Source: Affinirhizobium lemnae
GTDB lineage: Bacteria; Pseudomonadota; Alphaproteobacteria; Rhizobiales; Rhizobiaceae
Assembly: GCF_022968395.1 (NCBI RefSeq)
Contig: NZ_JALJQZ010000028.1
Span: 1-54,100, forward strand
Length of the DNA: 54,100 nucleotides
Reading direction: 5' to 3'
Shown here: positions 16,893 through 26,575 of the stretch, one piece after another
How the letters are laid out: each line of letters opens with the position of its first letter
Numbering within the stretch: the first letter of the stretch is position 1
Notes under the pieces: generated by a model
The model's database searches: none
Told to the model about the DNA's origin: nothing
What the model saw: the letters and a program-made list of their open reading frames with translations, nothing else
Program-made: the position numbers and the translations under genes

Positions 16893-17905
16893 GACCGGTG
16901 GTTCCCTTTTCGTACGGAGTTTTGCAGCGCTTTCGGCAGGAGCTTGTCGAAGCGAGTGGAAGACAGTGTGATAGCGGCAAGGATGATGGCACCTACAATC
17001 ATCTTGAAGGCGAACGGTGAGACACCCATCAGATTCAGGCCGTTCTGCGTAATGGAAACGAGCAGGACGCCGAGCACGCAGCCCAGTACCGAACCCTTGC
17101 CACCACCTAGGCGGGCACCGCCCAGAACCGTCGCGGCGAGAACATCCAGTTCGCGTCCGTAAAGGGCATTGGGCACGACCTCCTGGGCATAGTGCGCCTG
17201 CATGAGACCTGCGATACCCGCCATCAGACCTAGCCAGCCAAAGGAGACGTAATGCATGGCCGCGATATTGATACCGAAGCGGCGCGCACCTTCGGGATTA
17301 TCGCCAAAGGCATAAAGCTTACGCCCCGTTGTCGTGCGCGAGATCATGAAGGATGTTGCTATGCAGCAAAGTATCATCACCACGACCGGCAAGGTTAACT
17401 CTATCCAGGAACCGTCCGCCATCTCGTGCTCGAAGAAAACAAAGCGCGTTGCAAGCCAATCAGGCAGATTGTAAATAGAAACGCCCTTGGTGACGAACAT
17501 CAGAAGACCGAAGAATACATTGAATGTCGAGATGGTTGCGACAATCGAGATAATCTGAAGCCGATAAATGAGAAAGGCGTTGATCAGGCCAAGTCCCATT
17601 CCGACACAGCCCGCAATGATGAAACCTACGGCCCAGTTGCCGCCTCCCAGAGTCAGCAGAGCCAGTACGGTGACATACTGAACAACGGAAGCCGCGACTG
17701 CGAATGATATATCGATGCCCCCTGAGATCAAAACTACCAGCAGGCCGACCGCGAAGATGATGTTCACGGCTGAAACATTTAGCACGTCGAAGGCGTTGGC
17801 GATGGTCAAAAACCGATCCGTACCGACGGATAGCCCAAGACAAAGCAGGACTGTCACGGCAAGCAGCGTCAGCTCGGTTGGTTTACTTTGGATGAGTCTA
17901 CGCAT
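16889..17905 (-). CDS. Sugar ABC transporter permease (RbsC-like)
   Basis: A 338-aa permease of the same family as its downstream partner. G-G-I-D-I-S-F-A-V-A-A near residue 60 and L-G-G-A-R-L-G-G-G-K-G-S near 270 match the two family motifs. Start 17905 was chosen because it overlaps the end of the ATPase gene by eight bases, a usual operon arrangement; a longer frame from 17971 would run far into the ATPase. The two dissimilar permeases indicate a heterodimeric channel. Confidence 0.92.
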   Translation of the reverse strand: MRRLIQSKPTELTLLAVTVLLCLGLSVGTDRFLTIANAFDVLNVSAVNIIFAVGLLVVLISGGIDISFAVAASVVQYVTVLALLTLGGGNWAVGFIIAGCVGMGLGLINAFLIYRLQIISIVATISTFNVFFGLLMFVTKGVSIYNLPDWLATRFVFFEHEMADGSWIELTLPVVVMILCCIATSFMISRTTTGRKLYAFGDNPEGARRFGINIAAMHYVSFGWLGLMAGIAGLMQAHYAQEVVPNALYGRELDVLAATVLGGARLGGGKGSVLGCVLGVLLVSITQNGLNLMGVSPFAFKMIVGAIILAAITLSSTRFDKLLPKALQNSVRKGNHRS

Positions 17906-19391
17906 AGACGGCGGACTCCAGTTCTGTAAGTGATATCTGACGCGGATCGTAGACTGACTTAAAACAGCCATCCGCCATGTGCACTACACGGTCGGCGTTG
18001 AAATAGACCTCCGGAGGTTCGTCGGAGATGATGACGATGGACAGACCCTCTGCTGCAAGTTTGCGAACAATTTCGAAAATGCCTGCTCTTGCTCCGACAT
18101 CCACACCGACGGTTGGCGCATCCAGGATCAATATTTTCGGACCGATGGCCAGCCATTTGGCGATGGCCACCCGTTGCTGATTGCCGCCTGACAAGGTACG
18201 GATCGGATCATGAGGTTTGCCGATCTTTACGGCCAACTCTGAGATCCAGCGGGAAACGACCTCTGCCTTACGCCTCGACGAGATGAGACCGCCGACAAGA
18301 ATTCGATCAAGTGAAGCCATAACGAGATTATCAGCGATGGACTGAGGCTGGTTGAGACCAAGCGAAAGTCGGTCTTCGGAAAGATAGGCAATGCCAGCCC
18401 GGATCGCGTCTCGATTGGAGGCAAAACTCACCCTCTGCCCTTCCACAATGATCTCCCCCGAGTGAGGGCGGCGCATTCCGAACAGGGTCAGGGCCAACTC
18501 CGTACGTCCAGCCCCCAAAAGGCCTGTGATGCCTAGTGTTTCGCCTTGCCGAATATCGAAAGACACATTTGAGAATTCGCCGTCGCGCGTGAGGTTTCGA
18601 ACAGAAAGAACCACCGGCGCATCCACATGATCGGCGGCGATCACAGCGCTATCGAAATTGCGACCGGTCATCAATTCGGTCACCCGCGACTGAGTCATGC
18701 CCTCGACTGGATAGACACCCACCATAGAACCATCCCGCAGCACGGTTATGCGATGGGAGATCTCTAGAACCTCTGCCAATCGATGGGAGACGAAAACGAC
18801 CGCCACCCCCGAATCCGAAAGATTACGGACAATCCCAATCAGGTAATCCGCTTCCGATTGCGTCAACGAAGCCGTTGGTTCATCCATGAACACCAGCCGC
18901 GCTTCGCCAACAAGGGCGCGGGCGATTGCTACAATCTGTCGCTGCGCAATCGGCAACTCCTTCAGTGGAAGGTGGAGGTCCAGACTTACACCAAGGCGCG
19001 CCAAGGCCTTCCTAGCCGCCTCCTCAATGGCACGCTTATCGACTAGACCATACTTGCCTTTGACCGCAAGCTGGAAGCTGATGTTCTCCGCCACTGACAT
19101 TTCGCCGAAAAGCGCAAGATCCTGCCAGATGACCTGTATCCCGAGCGATTGCGCAAGGTTTGGCGTCATCGTCGCAATCAGCTTACCGTCGAAAGTAAAT
19201 TGGGCTCCAAGTTGTGGTCTATAAACACCAGTGATCACCTTGATCAGCGTACTTTTGCCGCAACCGTTTTCGCCAGCCAGGCAATGAACCTCGCCGGGGT
19301 TGACCTCGAACGATACCCCTTTGAGAGCACGGACGCCGCCAAACGTAACGTTGATGTTTTTCAGGGAAAGAAGCGGACTGACGCCAGCCAT
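17898..19391 (-). CDS. Sugar ABC transporter ATP-binding protein (RbsA/MglA-like, two NBDs)
   Basis: A 497-aa duplicated ATPase of the ribose/galactose import class. The first half has Walker A G-E-N-G-C-G-K-S-T near residue 38, a degenerate signature and Walker B L-V-F-M-D-E-P. The second half has the typical atypical P-loop G-L-L-G-A-G-R-T-E-L near 292, signature L-S-G-G-N-Q-Q-R and Walker B I-L-I-L-D-A-P, where A replaces E as is normal in this half. It powers the two permeases encoded downstream. Its gene lies 106 bases after the binding protein gene. Confidence 0.94.
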   Translation of the reverse strand: MAGVSPLLSLKNINVTFGGVRALKGVSFEVNPGEVHCLAGENGCGKSTLIKVITGVYRPQLGAQFTFDGKLIATMTPNLAQSLGIQVIWQDLALFGEMSVAENISFQLAVKGKYGLVDKRAIEEAARKALARLGVSLDLHLPLKELPIAQRQIVAIARALVGEARLVFMDEPTASLTQSEADYLIGIVRNLSDSGVAVVFVSHRLAEVLEISHRITVLRDGSMVGVYPVEGMTQSRVTELMTGRNFDSAVIAADHVDAPVVLSVRNLTRDGEFSNVSFDIRQGETLGITGLLGAGRTELALTLFGMRRPHSGEIIVEGQRVSFASNRDAIRAGIAYLSEDRLSLGLNQPQSIADNLVMASLDRILVGGLISSRRKAEVVSRWISELAVKIGKPHDPIRTLSGGNQQRVAIAKWLAIGPKILILDAPTVGVDVGARAGIFEIVRKLAAEGLSIVIISDEPPEVYFNADRVVHMADGCFKSVYDPRQISLTELESAVYA

Positions 19392-19497
19392 CGCGTATAC
19401 TCCGTCTGGCCACGCATCCCGTGGTCATTCGCATGCCTTGGAAGTCGAAGGGGCCGCGCATTCCTAACGTTGACGCAGCCCCAGGTCTCCTAGAGGT

Positions 19498-20478
19498 TCA
19501 GAGACCCATGGAGACGAGCTTATCGATACTTTCCTTGTCGATCTTCAAAAGCTGATCGACAACAATAGTATTGCCATCGGGCGTGATTGTGCCAAGACCT
19601 TCAATGTTGTCCCCGGCTTTCGGTGTCTGGCCTTTGGCAATGCGGTCAGCAAGCGTCACGAAGACCTCGCCTGCCTGCTTCGGATTCCACATGAAGCCTC
19701 CGGTCAAGGCGCCGCTCTTGATAAGCTTAGCTCCCTGCCCTGGAGAAAATGGACCAGTTACGAAGACCTTGCCGTCCTTTCGGCGCTCTTCCACGGCGCG
19801 ACCGGCGCCAATCGGCCCCTGGGAACCAAATGCCAGGAAACCGGCGAGATCAGGATTGGCGGACATCAAATCAAGCGCGGTGGAGCGGCTCTTGTCGAGG
19901 TCTTCGGCAACGCCATAACGGTCCCCGACAAGCTTCATGTTCGGATAATTAGCCTTGATATAGGCGATCGCAGCATCTGCCCAAGCATTATGCAGAGGCA
20001 CGGTCAAAGAACCTACGAATACCGCGTAGGAGCCCTTGCCACCCATCTTCTCACCGAGGAGCTTGGCATGGGCCTCACCGAAACCCTTTGCAGATGCCAG
20101 TTCGAAATCCCAATCCGCACCAACCTGCTTCGGCGATTCGTGTGTGATGACTTTGATGCCAGCTGCCTGCGCTTTCTTCAAAACGGGCTCCAGCACTTTG
20201 GCATCATTCGGGACAACGCCAATGAAATCAACTTTTTGGGCGATCAGGTCTTCGATCGCGCGAACCTGTAGTGCAGGATCGGCGCTGGTAGGCCCGACCA
20301 TGAAACCATTGACGCCCAACTTTGCACTACGTTCCTTGATACCGGCCTCCATGGCGTTGAACCAGGGAATGCCTCCAATCTTCACGACGACGCCGATTTT
20401 CGTCTCGGCGGCAAATGCTGCAGTAGATGTGAAAAGCGCCAGCGAAATGCCAAGCGCGACTGCAAAAACTTTCTTCAT
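19498..20478 (-). CDS. Periplasmic sugar-binding protein (RbsB-like)
   Basis: A 326-aa solute-binding protein of the ribose/LacI fold. The start at 20478 gives a clear Sec signal (M-K-K-V-F-A-V-A-L then a hydrophobic core ending A-F-A-A-E) and follows AGGAGGAGG. The mature N-terminus K-I-G-V-V-V-K and A-I-E-D-L-I-A-Q-K-V-D near 82 are typical of type I sugar-binding proteins. It is the first gene of the importer operon and is divergent from the LacI gene. The ligand is probably a ketose or polyol, judged from the epimerase. Confidence 0.92.
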   Translation of the reverse strand: MKKVFAVALGISLALFTSTAAFAAETKIGVVVKIGGIPWFNAMEAGIKERSAKLGVNGFMVGPTSADPALQVRAIEDLIAQKVDFIGVVPNDAKVLEPVLKKAQAAGIKVITHESPKQVGADWDFELASAKGFGEAHAKLLGEKMGGKGSYAVFVGSLTVPLHNAWADAAIAYIKANYPNMKLVGDRYGVAEDLDKSRSTALDLMSANPDLAGFLAFGSQGPIGAGRAVEERRKDGKVFVTGPFSPGQGAKLIKSGALTGGFMWNPKQAGEVFVTLADRIAKGQTPKAGDNIEGLGTITPDGNTIVVDQLLKIDKESIDKLVSMGL

Positions 20479-20644
20479 GGGGCCTCCTCCTCTTGTTATC
20501 CCCTGACGCGGAAAGGCGTTACCGCGAGAGCACTGCCCTGCGGTTGAATACCTCGAGCCTGACGCAGGCTCCTCCCCTCGTCGCTCCTCTAGCGAACCAC
20601 CAGCACAATCGATATTTCTCTCATGCTCAATCGATGGTGCATTT

Positions 20645-20672
20645 ACATTATCACTAAGCACCCTTTCGTCAA
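20645..20672 (-). promoter_or_regulatory. Candidate sigma-70 promoter of the importer operon
   Basis: On the minus strand TTGACG (20672-20667) and TAATGT (20650-20645) are separated by 16 bases, a plausible -35/-10 pair about 170 bases before the binding protein start. A GGTGC/GCACC inverted repeat spans the -10 region (about 20636-20662) and could be the operator of the divergently encoded LacI protein. The call was made by eye only. Confidence 0.4.
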
Positions 20673-20716
20673 TAGGGCGAGTGATCTACAAATGCCAGAC
20701 GCAGGGAGATTCCGGC

Positions 20717-21784
20717 ATGAACGAAAAAGAACAAAAGAAAGCAACGATTTACGATCTCTCGATCAGATCGGGAGCGTCGGCATCGACTGTTAGCGCCGTG
20801 CTAAACGGTTCCTGGCGTAAGCGTCGGATCTCCGAGAAAACCGCAAAGCGGATCACGTCTCTGGCCGAGGAACTCAGATATACCGCCAACCAGCAAGCCA
20901 GGGCTTTACGAAGCTCGCGCTCCGGTCTTGCTGGCCTTATCCTGCCGGTCTACGATACACGCTATTTTTCTTCCTTGGCTCAAACCTTTGAGGTGCAGGC
21001 ACGCAATCGTGGCCTTCTCCCTGTCGTAGTTTCTGGGCGACGGTGTCCTGAGGAAGAACGTCGTGTTGTAGAATCACTTGTGGCTTATTCGATCGATTCG
21101 CTTTTCATTGCTGGCGCGACAGATCCCGACGGCGTTCATGGAATTTGTTCGCGTGCGAGGATCCCTCATGTCAACATCGATCTGCCAGGTAACCTGGCGA
21201 GTTCGGTAATTTCCGATAACCGGCAGGGCGCGCGTGCTCTGACAGCCGCCATAATCCGTCACGCGCAACAGATGGGACGACTGAGCCCCGATGATGTCTA
21301 CATGTTCGGTGGTCGCGATGACCATGCCAGCCGGGAACGCATTATTGGCTTTCATTCCGCCAAGAGCGAACTCGTTGGATGCTCCCGAGGAAGCGATAGC
21401 GAAAGTACGGGTTACTCCCCAAGCATGACGGCCATGGCTTTCGAACGTTTTTATAAGCGCCATGGCACGTTACCGCGCTGCTTCTTTATAAACTCCTCGA
21501 TCAACTTTGAGGGATTACTACGCTTCATGGGCAAACATGACGGCGAAGCTTTTGAGGATATTGTCGTGGGATGTTTCGACTATGATCCCTTTGGTTCATT
21601 CTTGCCATTTCCTGTTTACATGATCCGACCAAACATCTCGGAAATGTTAGAAAAAGGTTTCGAACTTCTCGACATCGAGAATGATACGGCCAGAATTGTA
21701 TTGATCGAACCGCAGCTTGTACTTCCTCGTACAGCCTTGGAGGGTCCACTGGATGACTTGAAGGATAGCGTGCCTGATGGCTGA
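20717..21784 (+). CDS. LacI-family transcriptional regulator
   Basis: A 355-aa repressor. The N-terminal helix-turn-helix (residues about 8-60: T-I-Y-D-L-S-I-R-S-G-A-S-A-S-T-V-S-A-V-L-N) and the hinge helix N-Q-Q-A-R-A-L-R-S-S precede a periplasmic-binding-protein-like effector domain. Start 20717 follows AGGGAG at good spacing. It is divergent from the importer/epimerase operon and is its likely repressor, with the transported sugar or its product as inducer. The gene converges on phage debris downstream, with a gap of 39 bases. Confidence 0.9.
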   Translation: MNEKEQKKATIYDLSIRSGASASTVSAVLNGSWRKRRISEKTAKRITSLAEELRYTANQQARALRSSRSGLAGLILPVYDTRYFSSLAQTFEVQARNRGLLPVVVSGRRCPEEERRVVESLVAYSIDSLFIAGATDPDGVHGICSRARIPHVNIDLPGNLASSVISDNRQGARALTAAIIRHAQQMGRLSPDDVYMFGGRDDHASRERIIGFHSAKSELVGCSRGSDSESTGYSPSMTAMAFERFYKRHGTLPRCFFINSSINFEGLLRFMGKHDGEAFEDIVVGCFDYDPFGSFLPFPVYMIRPNISEMLEKGFELLDIENDTARIVLIEPQLVLPRTALEGPLDDLKDSVPDG

Positions 21785-21823
21785 TTGTCTCGTCTCCAAC
21801 GAAAGATATGAGCGGCTTATTAA

Positions 21824-23995
21824 TCACGCGAGGCCCCTTCCCACATCGTGCAGAGACCGCGCTTTCGCCTTTTGAATTGCGCGGGCCTCATCGCGCCGCG
21901 CTTTGAGCGCCGCAAGCTTCGGGTTCGGCGTGGTGATGTTCTGTGTAAGCCTGATGTTCGATGACTGTTGAAGCGAGGTGTGCTTCTGCGGATCGGCGGC
22001 GGGTTGCGCCTGTCGCGGCTGGCCGGGATCGACAATCGTCGGGCTAACGTGGAAGTTCAAAATGCCCATAAGACGCACGACAATGCCGCGAGCATCGCCT
22101 TCCGCAATCTTACCCTGTTCAATCAATCCGTCCCGATAAGCCTGCATAGACTGTTCGGCAGCGGGCTTCATGTCGATGCCAAGCTTTTGCTTTACATCGG
22201 ATGCGGCACCTAATGCCACGCCGGAAGCATCCCCGGTAGGGCCGCCGCCCGTTCTTAGGTCCATGTGCTCGCGGAGACTGAAATCTGCTCGGCACCTTTG
22301 CCGTAAAGGAAACGTTGCCGAAGGCTTGGCTGGCTTTGATCAGAGCCGTTCGGGTAGCGCCTGCGCCATTCATCCATGAAGAGCTGTTTATCGCTAGGCC
22401 GCTCACCTTCACGCATCAGATTGTCTGCAAATCCGCGCATGCCTTCGGTTAGTACAGGAAGAGCCGGTTCCGCGATCTTCTTCAGCCTGTATGCGGCGGC
22501 AGACGTCGCTCTGTCTGCCTGAGAGTTCAGGTTGTCGGTATTGGTCCCATAATCACCGTCGATAACGCCGCCAGCATTTTCCATCTGCTCCATGCGTTTG
22601 ACGATGAGGTCCAAATCCTTGAAGACTGCATTGTAACCTCTGTAAGCCTCGGAGTTCCGGAAGAGGCTGCGCGTCTTCTCTTCGTCGCCCTGGACGGCTT
22701 TTTGATAGGCGCGCAAGGATTCCAGAACGGGGTCTTTCCCAGCCGCGATAGCATCCTTGCGGATTTGGTAAATGTTCTGGCCGTACTCCTCTTCGAAGCG
22801 GCCAGCCACATCAGGTGAAACCATATCGGTCAACATGGCTTCATAGGACGTCTTGGCCTGATCGTTGCTCCCGGCTTCACGGGCAATAGACTGCACCCAT
22901 GGCAGATGTAAGACGAACGCCTCTGAGGCCGGTTGAGCCTTGTCCGGCCATAGCAGCAAAGAGCGAAGGGCCATGCTGTGCCATGTCCTTCACTTCGAAC
23001 TTGCCCATTTTGCCGCCGACCGCGATGCTTTCGTAACCGGCAGGCATGTCAGACGGTTTGAGCCCCATGATCTCCCGCATGGAAACGGTTGTTCCGGCAA
23101 CGTCCACCGGATCGGCGTTTGTGGCCTTACCGACCTTGATCACGCCTTCCGTCATCGTCGCGGCATCTTTGGCATCCACGCCATTGCTAATCAGCGTGCC
23201 GAATGTTTCCTGCGCTCTTGCTGTGCCAACGCCGTATTTCGCACCGGCCCGACCCAAGATCTCGTCAATCCGCTTCTGTTCCTTGTCGTCATACTCACCA
23301 GTCACGCGCAAGGCATCGCTTCGCTGTTCATCGTTGGCGGCGGCTTTGACCGTCGCGACACCGGCAACGGCCACGCCTGCCGGAACTGCCCCCATAAGGT
23401 AAGCACCACCTGCCGTCACAGCCAAAGGGACGGCGATCTGATCAGCGGCACCTTCAATGGCGGACATGATGCCAGCGCGTGGCGCAACGCTTGCACCTTG
23501 ACGATAGGGAGCACCGGTATGCGGGGCGACTTGTCCACCGGCATTCACGCCTGTCAGTTTCTGCTTCAGGTTTGCGACGGCTTGCGCAACACGGCCAATC
23601 GCCGTTTCTGCTTGCGCTGCATCGCTTTTCAGGCCAGCGAATGCGTTATTGTCCACATTGCCCAATGCGGCCTTTAGTTCGGTTGCTTCCGACTTTATGG
23701 ACCGGATTGCCCATTCGGCCTGACCAGCATCAACTTTCAGCTTGGCAAGTGAGCCGCCGTAAATCTGGCCGGTGGCCTTATCAACGGCGTGGGCTGACTT
23801 TTTCAGTTGTCCAAGGCGTTCACGCGCCTTGTCGGCATCGCTTCCAACCTGCCTCAAACCTTGGCCAAGCTGTTCACCGGCTTTGGTACGTCCAAGCCGT
23901 TCCGCCGTTTGGCGTACCTCGTTCAGATCGCGCTTGGCTTGATCTGCTGGCCGGGACAGCTGGTTTTCAAGGCGAAGGCGTAAGGAAACGTCCAT
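21824..23995 (-). pseudogene. Phage tail tape-measure protein, frameshifted remnant
   Basis: Three consecutive minus-strand frames join into one phage protein. From the ATG at 23995 (M-D-V-S-L-R-L-R-L-E-N-Q-L) comes a coiled-coil region rich in Q, A and K, then hydrophobic helices (A-G-G-A-Y-L-M-G-A-V-P-A-G-V), then the TP901-type core (V-I-K-V-G-K-A-T-N-A-D-P-V-D-V-A). A frameshift near 22900 leads to A-R-E-A-G-S-N-D-Q-A-K-T-S-Y. A second near 22260 leads to a C-terminal piece ending at 21824. No other phage genes flank it: a LacI gene lies on one side and an IS5 relic on the other. It is therefore a stranded fragment of a lost prophage. Confidence 0.75.
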
Positions 23996-24084
23996 ACCAG
24001 TCATCGTTCCAGTCCCCATGTCTGAGACCATGCCGAACGAATGGACGGATACCAGCGCAAGGCATTATCCCAGTACATCGAAAG

Positions 24085-24334
24085 CAGAAGCGGCAAGGTT
24101 CCGCTTTGGGTGAGGAACTGGCGATCCGTTGCTGTCATAAGCCGTATCTGCCGCCATCTTCCCTGTTGGTGGCAATGGGGCAATCAATGCCAGAGCAGCT
24201 CTTACATCACACAGTTGACCGGGCGTGATCTCAAAAGCCAGCGGTCGCCCCTTGGCATCGGCAACCACGTGGAATTTGGTGGTGCGACCGCCGCGAGACC
24301 TGCCAATCGCCTGCGCGTCCGCCCCCATTTATGG
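24085..24334 (-). pseudogene. IS5-family (IS427 group) transposase, middle part; 3' side of split gene
   Basis: The minus strand reads G-A-D-A-Q-A-I-G-R-S-R-G-G-R-T-T-K and A-D-A-K-G-R-P-L-A-F, then A-A-D-T-A-Y-D-S-N, the DDE-core region of IS427-type transposases. After that it shifts frame (F-L-T-Q-S-G-T-L-P) and is lost where it meets the tape-measure gene. The missing N-terminal part is found at 25681-25990 in the same orientation, on the far side of an IS110-family element. The two halves are therefore one gene split by that insertion. Confidence 0.7.
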
Positions 24335-25678
24335 ATGGCCCGCCCCTCCCGCCGGCACCAGTGTATGATGCCAGTGTTCAGGAGGAAGGAGCGAACCATG
24401 CCTATAATGATTCTTGGCAGTGATCTGGGCAAGAATAGCTGCAGCCTTGTTGGGCTGGACTAAAGTGGAATGGTCGTTGTTCGAAAGCGGCTGCGGCGTG
24501 ATGGAGTTATCGGTTTTGCCGCCAAGCTGCCGCCATGTATCATGGCGATGGAAGCTTGCTGTGGTACCCATCATATGGGGCGGTCACTGGCGGCGCTGGG
24601 GCATCAGGTTAGACTCATGTCGCCGGAATATGTGCGGCCTTACGTAAAGGCCCAGAAAAACGATGACTGTGATGCAAAAGCGATCGCCGAAGCCGCAACC
24701 CGCCCCACCATGCGTTTTGTCGAACTCAAAAGCGAGGAACAACTCGACGCTCAGACGCTCCACCGAGTGCGCGACCGCCTGGTCGGTGAACGCACTTCGC
24801 TGACCAACCAGATCAGAAGCTTGCTTTTGGAGCGCGGGCATGTCGTAGCACAAGGGCATGCTCGACTACGATTCTTGCTCGGCGAGTTGCTGGATACCGA
24901 TGCGATCGCACTGAGCCCGCGCAATGGCATTCCTACTGGGTGACATGCGCACACGCTGGGAAGAACTCGATCGGCGCATCGCCTCCTTTGATGCCGAGTT
25001 CGCGGCCATGGCCCGAGCCGACGTGCGGGGTCGGCGTTTGACGGAGTTCCCGGCATCGGGGCGCTGAACGCCACGGCATTGGTTGCTGCGGTCGGCGACG
25101 CAGCGACGTTCGCCAAGGAACGCGACCTTGCAGCATGGTTGGGCCTCGTGCCTCGTCAAGCTACCACCGGCGGAAGACCCAAGCTCTTGGGTATCGGCGG
25201 CGGTGGCAGATACCTGCGCAATATGCTGATTCAGGGTGCACGATCCGCCATGCCCTCGTTGGCAAAGAGCGACACCGCAATCTGGGCGTGGCTGCGAGGC
25301 CTTCTTGCACGCAGCCATTCCAATGTCGCTGTCGTCGCATTGGCCGCGAAGATGGAGCGAACCGTGTGGGCCTTGCTCCACCATGAGCGAAGCTACAAGA
25401 CGGTCCCGGTGACAACAGCATAAGACATATGGGAATGCGCACGTGGTGAAAACGCCGCCGGGTGCGATGAACTGCGAGTAGTGAAAGGCAGATGGCCTGA
25501 CAGTCAATCGGCGTCCCGAAAACCTCCGGCGCAAAATGGCCTTCGAGACCGACCCCTTATGAGGATCAGGACGCGCGGATCTCCATCTTGGCAGTGGCCA
25601 GAGCGCCAACATGCCGGATACATTTGTGCAGACTGCTCAAACCATCATCCAATTGTCGCTTGCAACGGGGCGGGCCAT
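24335..25678 (+). mobile_element. IS110-family (IS1111-like) element inserted into an IS5-family transposase gene
   Basis: A 12-base inverted repeat, ATGGCCCGCCCC at 24335-24346 and its complement at 25667-25678, brackets a decayed IS110-type transposase gene. Inverted repeats near the ends are a mark of the IS1111 subgroup. Outside the repeats the two halves of an IS5-type transposase resume (A-H-R-S-A-A-E-G on one side, G-A-D-A-Q-A-I-G on the other), which fixes the limits to within a few bases. The 3' non-coding stretch of about 240 bases holds nothing else recognisable. Confidence 0.65.
24398..25423 (+). pseudogene. IS110-family transposase, decayed
   Basis: The start ATG at 24398 follows GGAGGAAGGAG. 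The first DEDD aspartate is in G-S-D-L-G-K-N. An in-frame TAA at codon 22 interrupts V-G-L-D / S-G-M-V-V-V-R-K-R-L. The body is recognisable through G-H-Q-V-R-L-M-S-P-E-Y-V, K-N-D-D-C-D-A-K-A-I-A-E-A and R-P-T-M-R-F-V. Frameshifts near 24930 and 25045 precede the C-terminal domain (G-I-G-A-L-N-A-T-A-L, L-A-A-W-L-G-L-V-P-R-Q, G-G-R-P-K-L-L-G-I). One nonsense codon and two frameshifts make it non-functional. Confidence 0.85.
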
Positions 25679-25680
25679 AC

Positions 25681-25990
25681 GTTCCCTCGGCTGCGGATCG
25701 ATGAGCCTTGGCAGTCGTAGTATCTACCATGTCATGGTCGTCCGATAATGCATCGAAAATCTCTTTGAAAACATCGGCTTCGCACCAATCGCGAAATCTG
25801 CGATAGGCAGTACTCCAGTTTCCGAACATCGCAGGTAAGTCGCGCCGCGGACTGCCTGTCCGCACGATCCACAGCGCCGCCTCCAGAAAAGGCGCTTATC
25901 CCTTCCGCTGCGTCCGGGGTCCTTCGACTTGCCCAGGCAATAAGAATCCATCTTCGCCCATTGGGCATCAGTCAATACTAATCGTTCCAT
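25681..25990 (-). pseudogene. IS5-family (IS427 group) transposase, N-terminal part; 5' side of split gene
   Basis: From the ATG at 25990 the protein reads M-E-R-L-V-L-T-D-A-Q-W-A-K-M and D-P-G-R-S-G-R-D. It then shifts frame to V-R-T-G-S-P-R-R-D-L-P-A-M-F-G-N and W-C-E-A-D-V-F, ending A-K-A-H-R-S-A-A-E-G at the IS110 boundary. This is the standard N-terminal half of IS427-type transposases. Besides the insertion the gene carries its own frameshift near 25870. Confidence 0.8.
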
Positions 25991-26067
25991 ACAAAGCTTG
26001 AATCATATCAAGTCAGCCGCGTGAACCCCCACAAGCACTAAGCAACTTTTCCGGGAAGTTTCTTTCG

Positions 26068-26504
26068 GATCCACACCTCGTCTTCATCGACGAGACCTAG
26101 GCCTCGACAAACATGGCCCGCCGCCATGGCCGGTGTGCAAGAGGCGAACGCCTGCGGGTCAGCGCTCCGCATGGCCATTGGAAAACCACGACCTTCATCG
26201 GCGCGCTGACGCTGCGCGGCTTCATTGCACCCTTCGTCATCGATAGAACGATCAACCGAATCAGCTTCGAGACATATGTCGAGAAGGTGTTGCTGCCCGA
26301 ACTTCGACCTGGCGACATCGTAGTGATGGACAATCTATCGAGCCACAAAGGGCCAAAGGTCCGGGAGATGATCGAAAGCGTTGGCGCAAGGCTGCCGAGC
26401 GCTCCATCAGCGGCCTTTAGTACAGGATCGGGCGCGTGCTCAAACTCTTCACGCCAAACGAATGCCAGAACTATTTCGCCGAAGCAGGATACGATGCAAC
26501 ATGA
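26068..26504 (+). pseudogene. IS630-family transposase remnant with internal deletion
   Basis: The frame D-P-H-L-V-F-I-D-E-T, stop, A-S-T-N-M-A-R-R-H-G-R shows the first DDE aspartate followed by a TGG-to-TAG type nonsense change at 26098. The sequence continues P-H-G-H-W-K-T-T-T-F-I-G-A-L and I-V-M-D-N-L-S-S-H-K-G (second aspartate). About 30 codons containing the P-Y-S-P-D-F-N-P-I-E motif are then missing, and another frame finishes with L-F-T-P-N-E-C-Q-N-Y-F-A-E-A-G-Y-D. It is unrelated in detail to the IS630 piece at 10520. It ends 71 bases before the LysR gene. Confidence 0.8.
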
Positions 26505-26575
26505 TCGGATTCCGCTCTGGCCGTTGGCATGAAAATTGCTTTTATTCAAGTACAGCCCTGAATAGAGGTAGGAAT

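Noticed and set aside
20479..20640. Riboswitch-like leader of the sugar-binding protein gene
   Set aside because: The stretch has short GC-rich pairings but no pattern of a known riboswitch, and the downstream genes are explained by LacI control.
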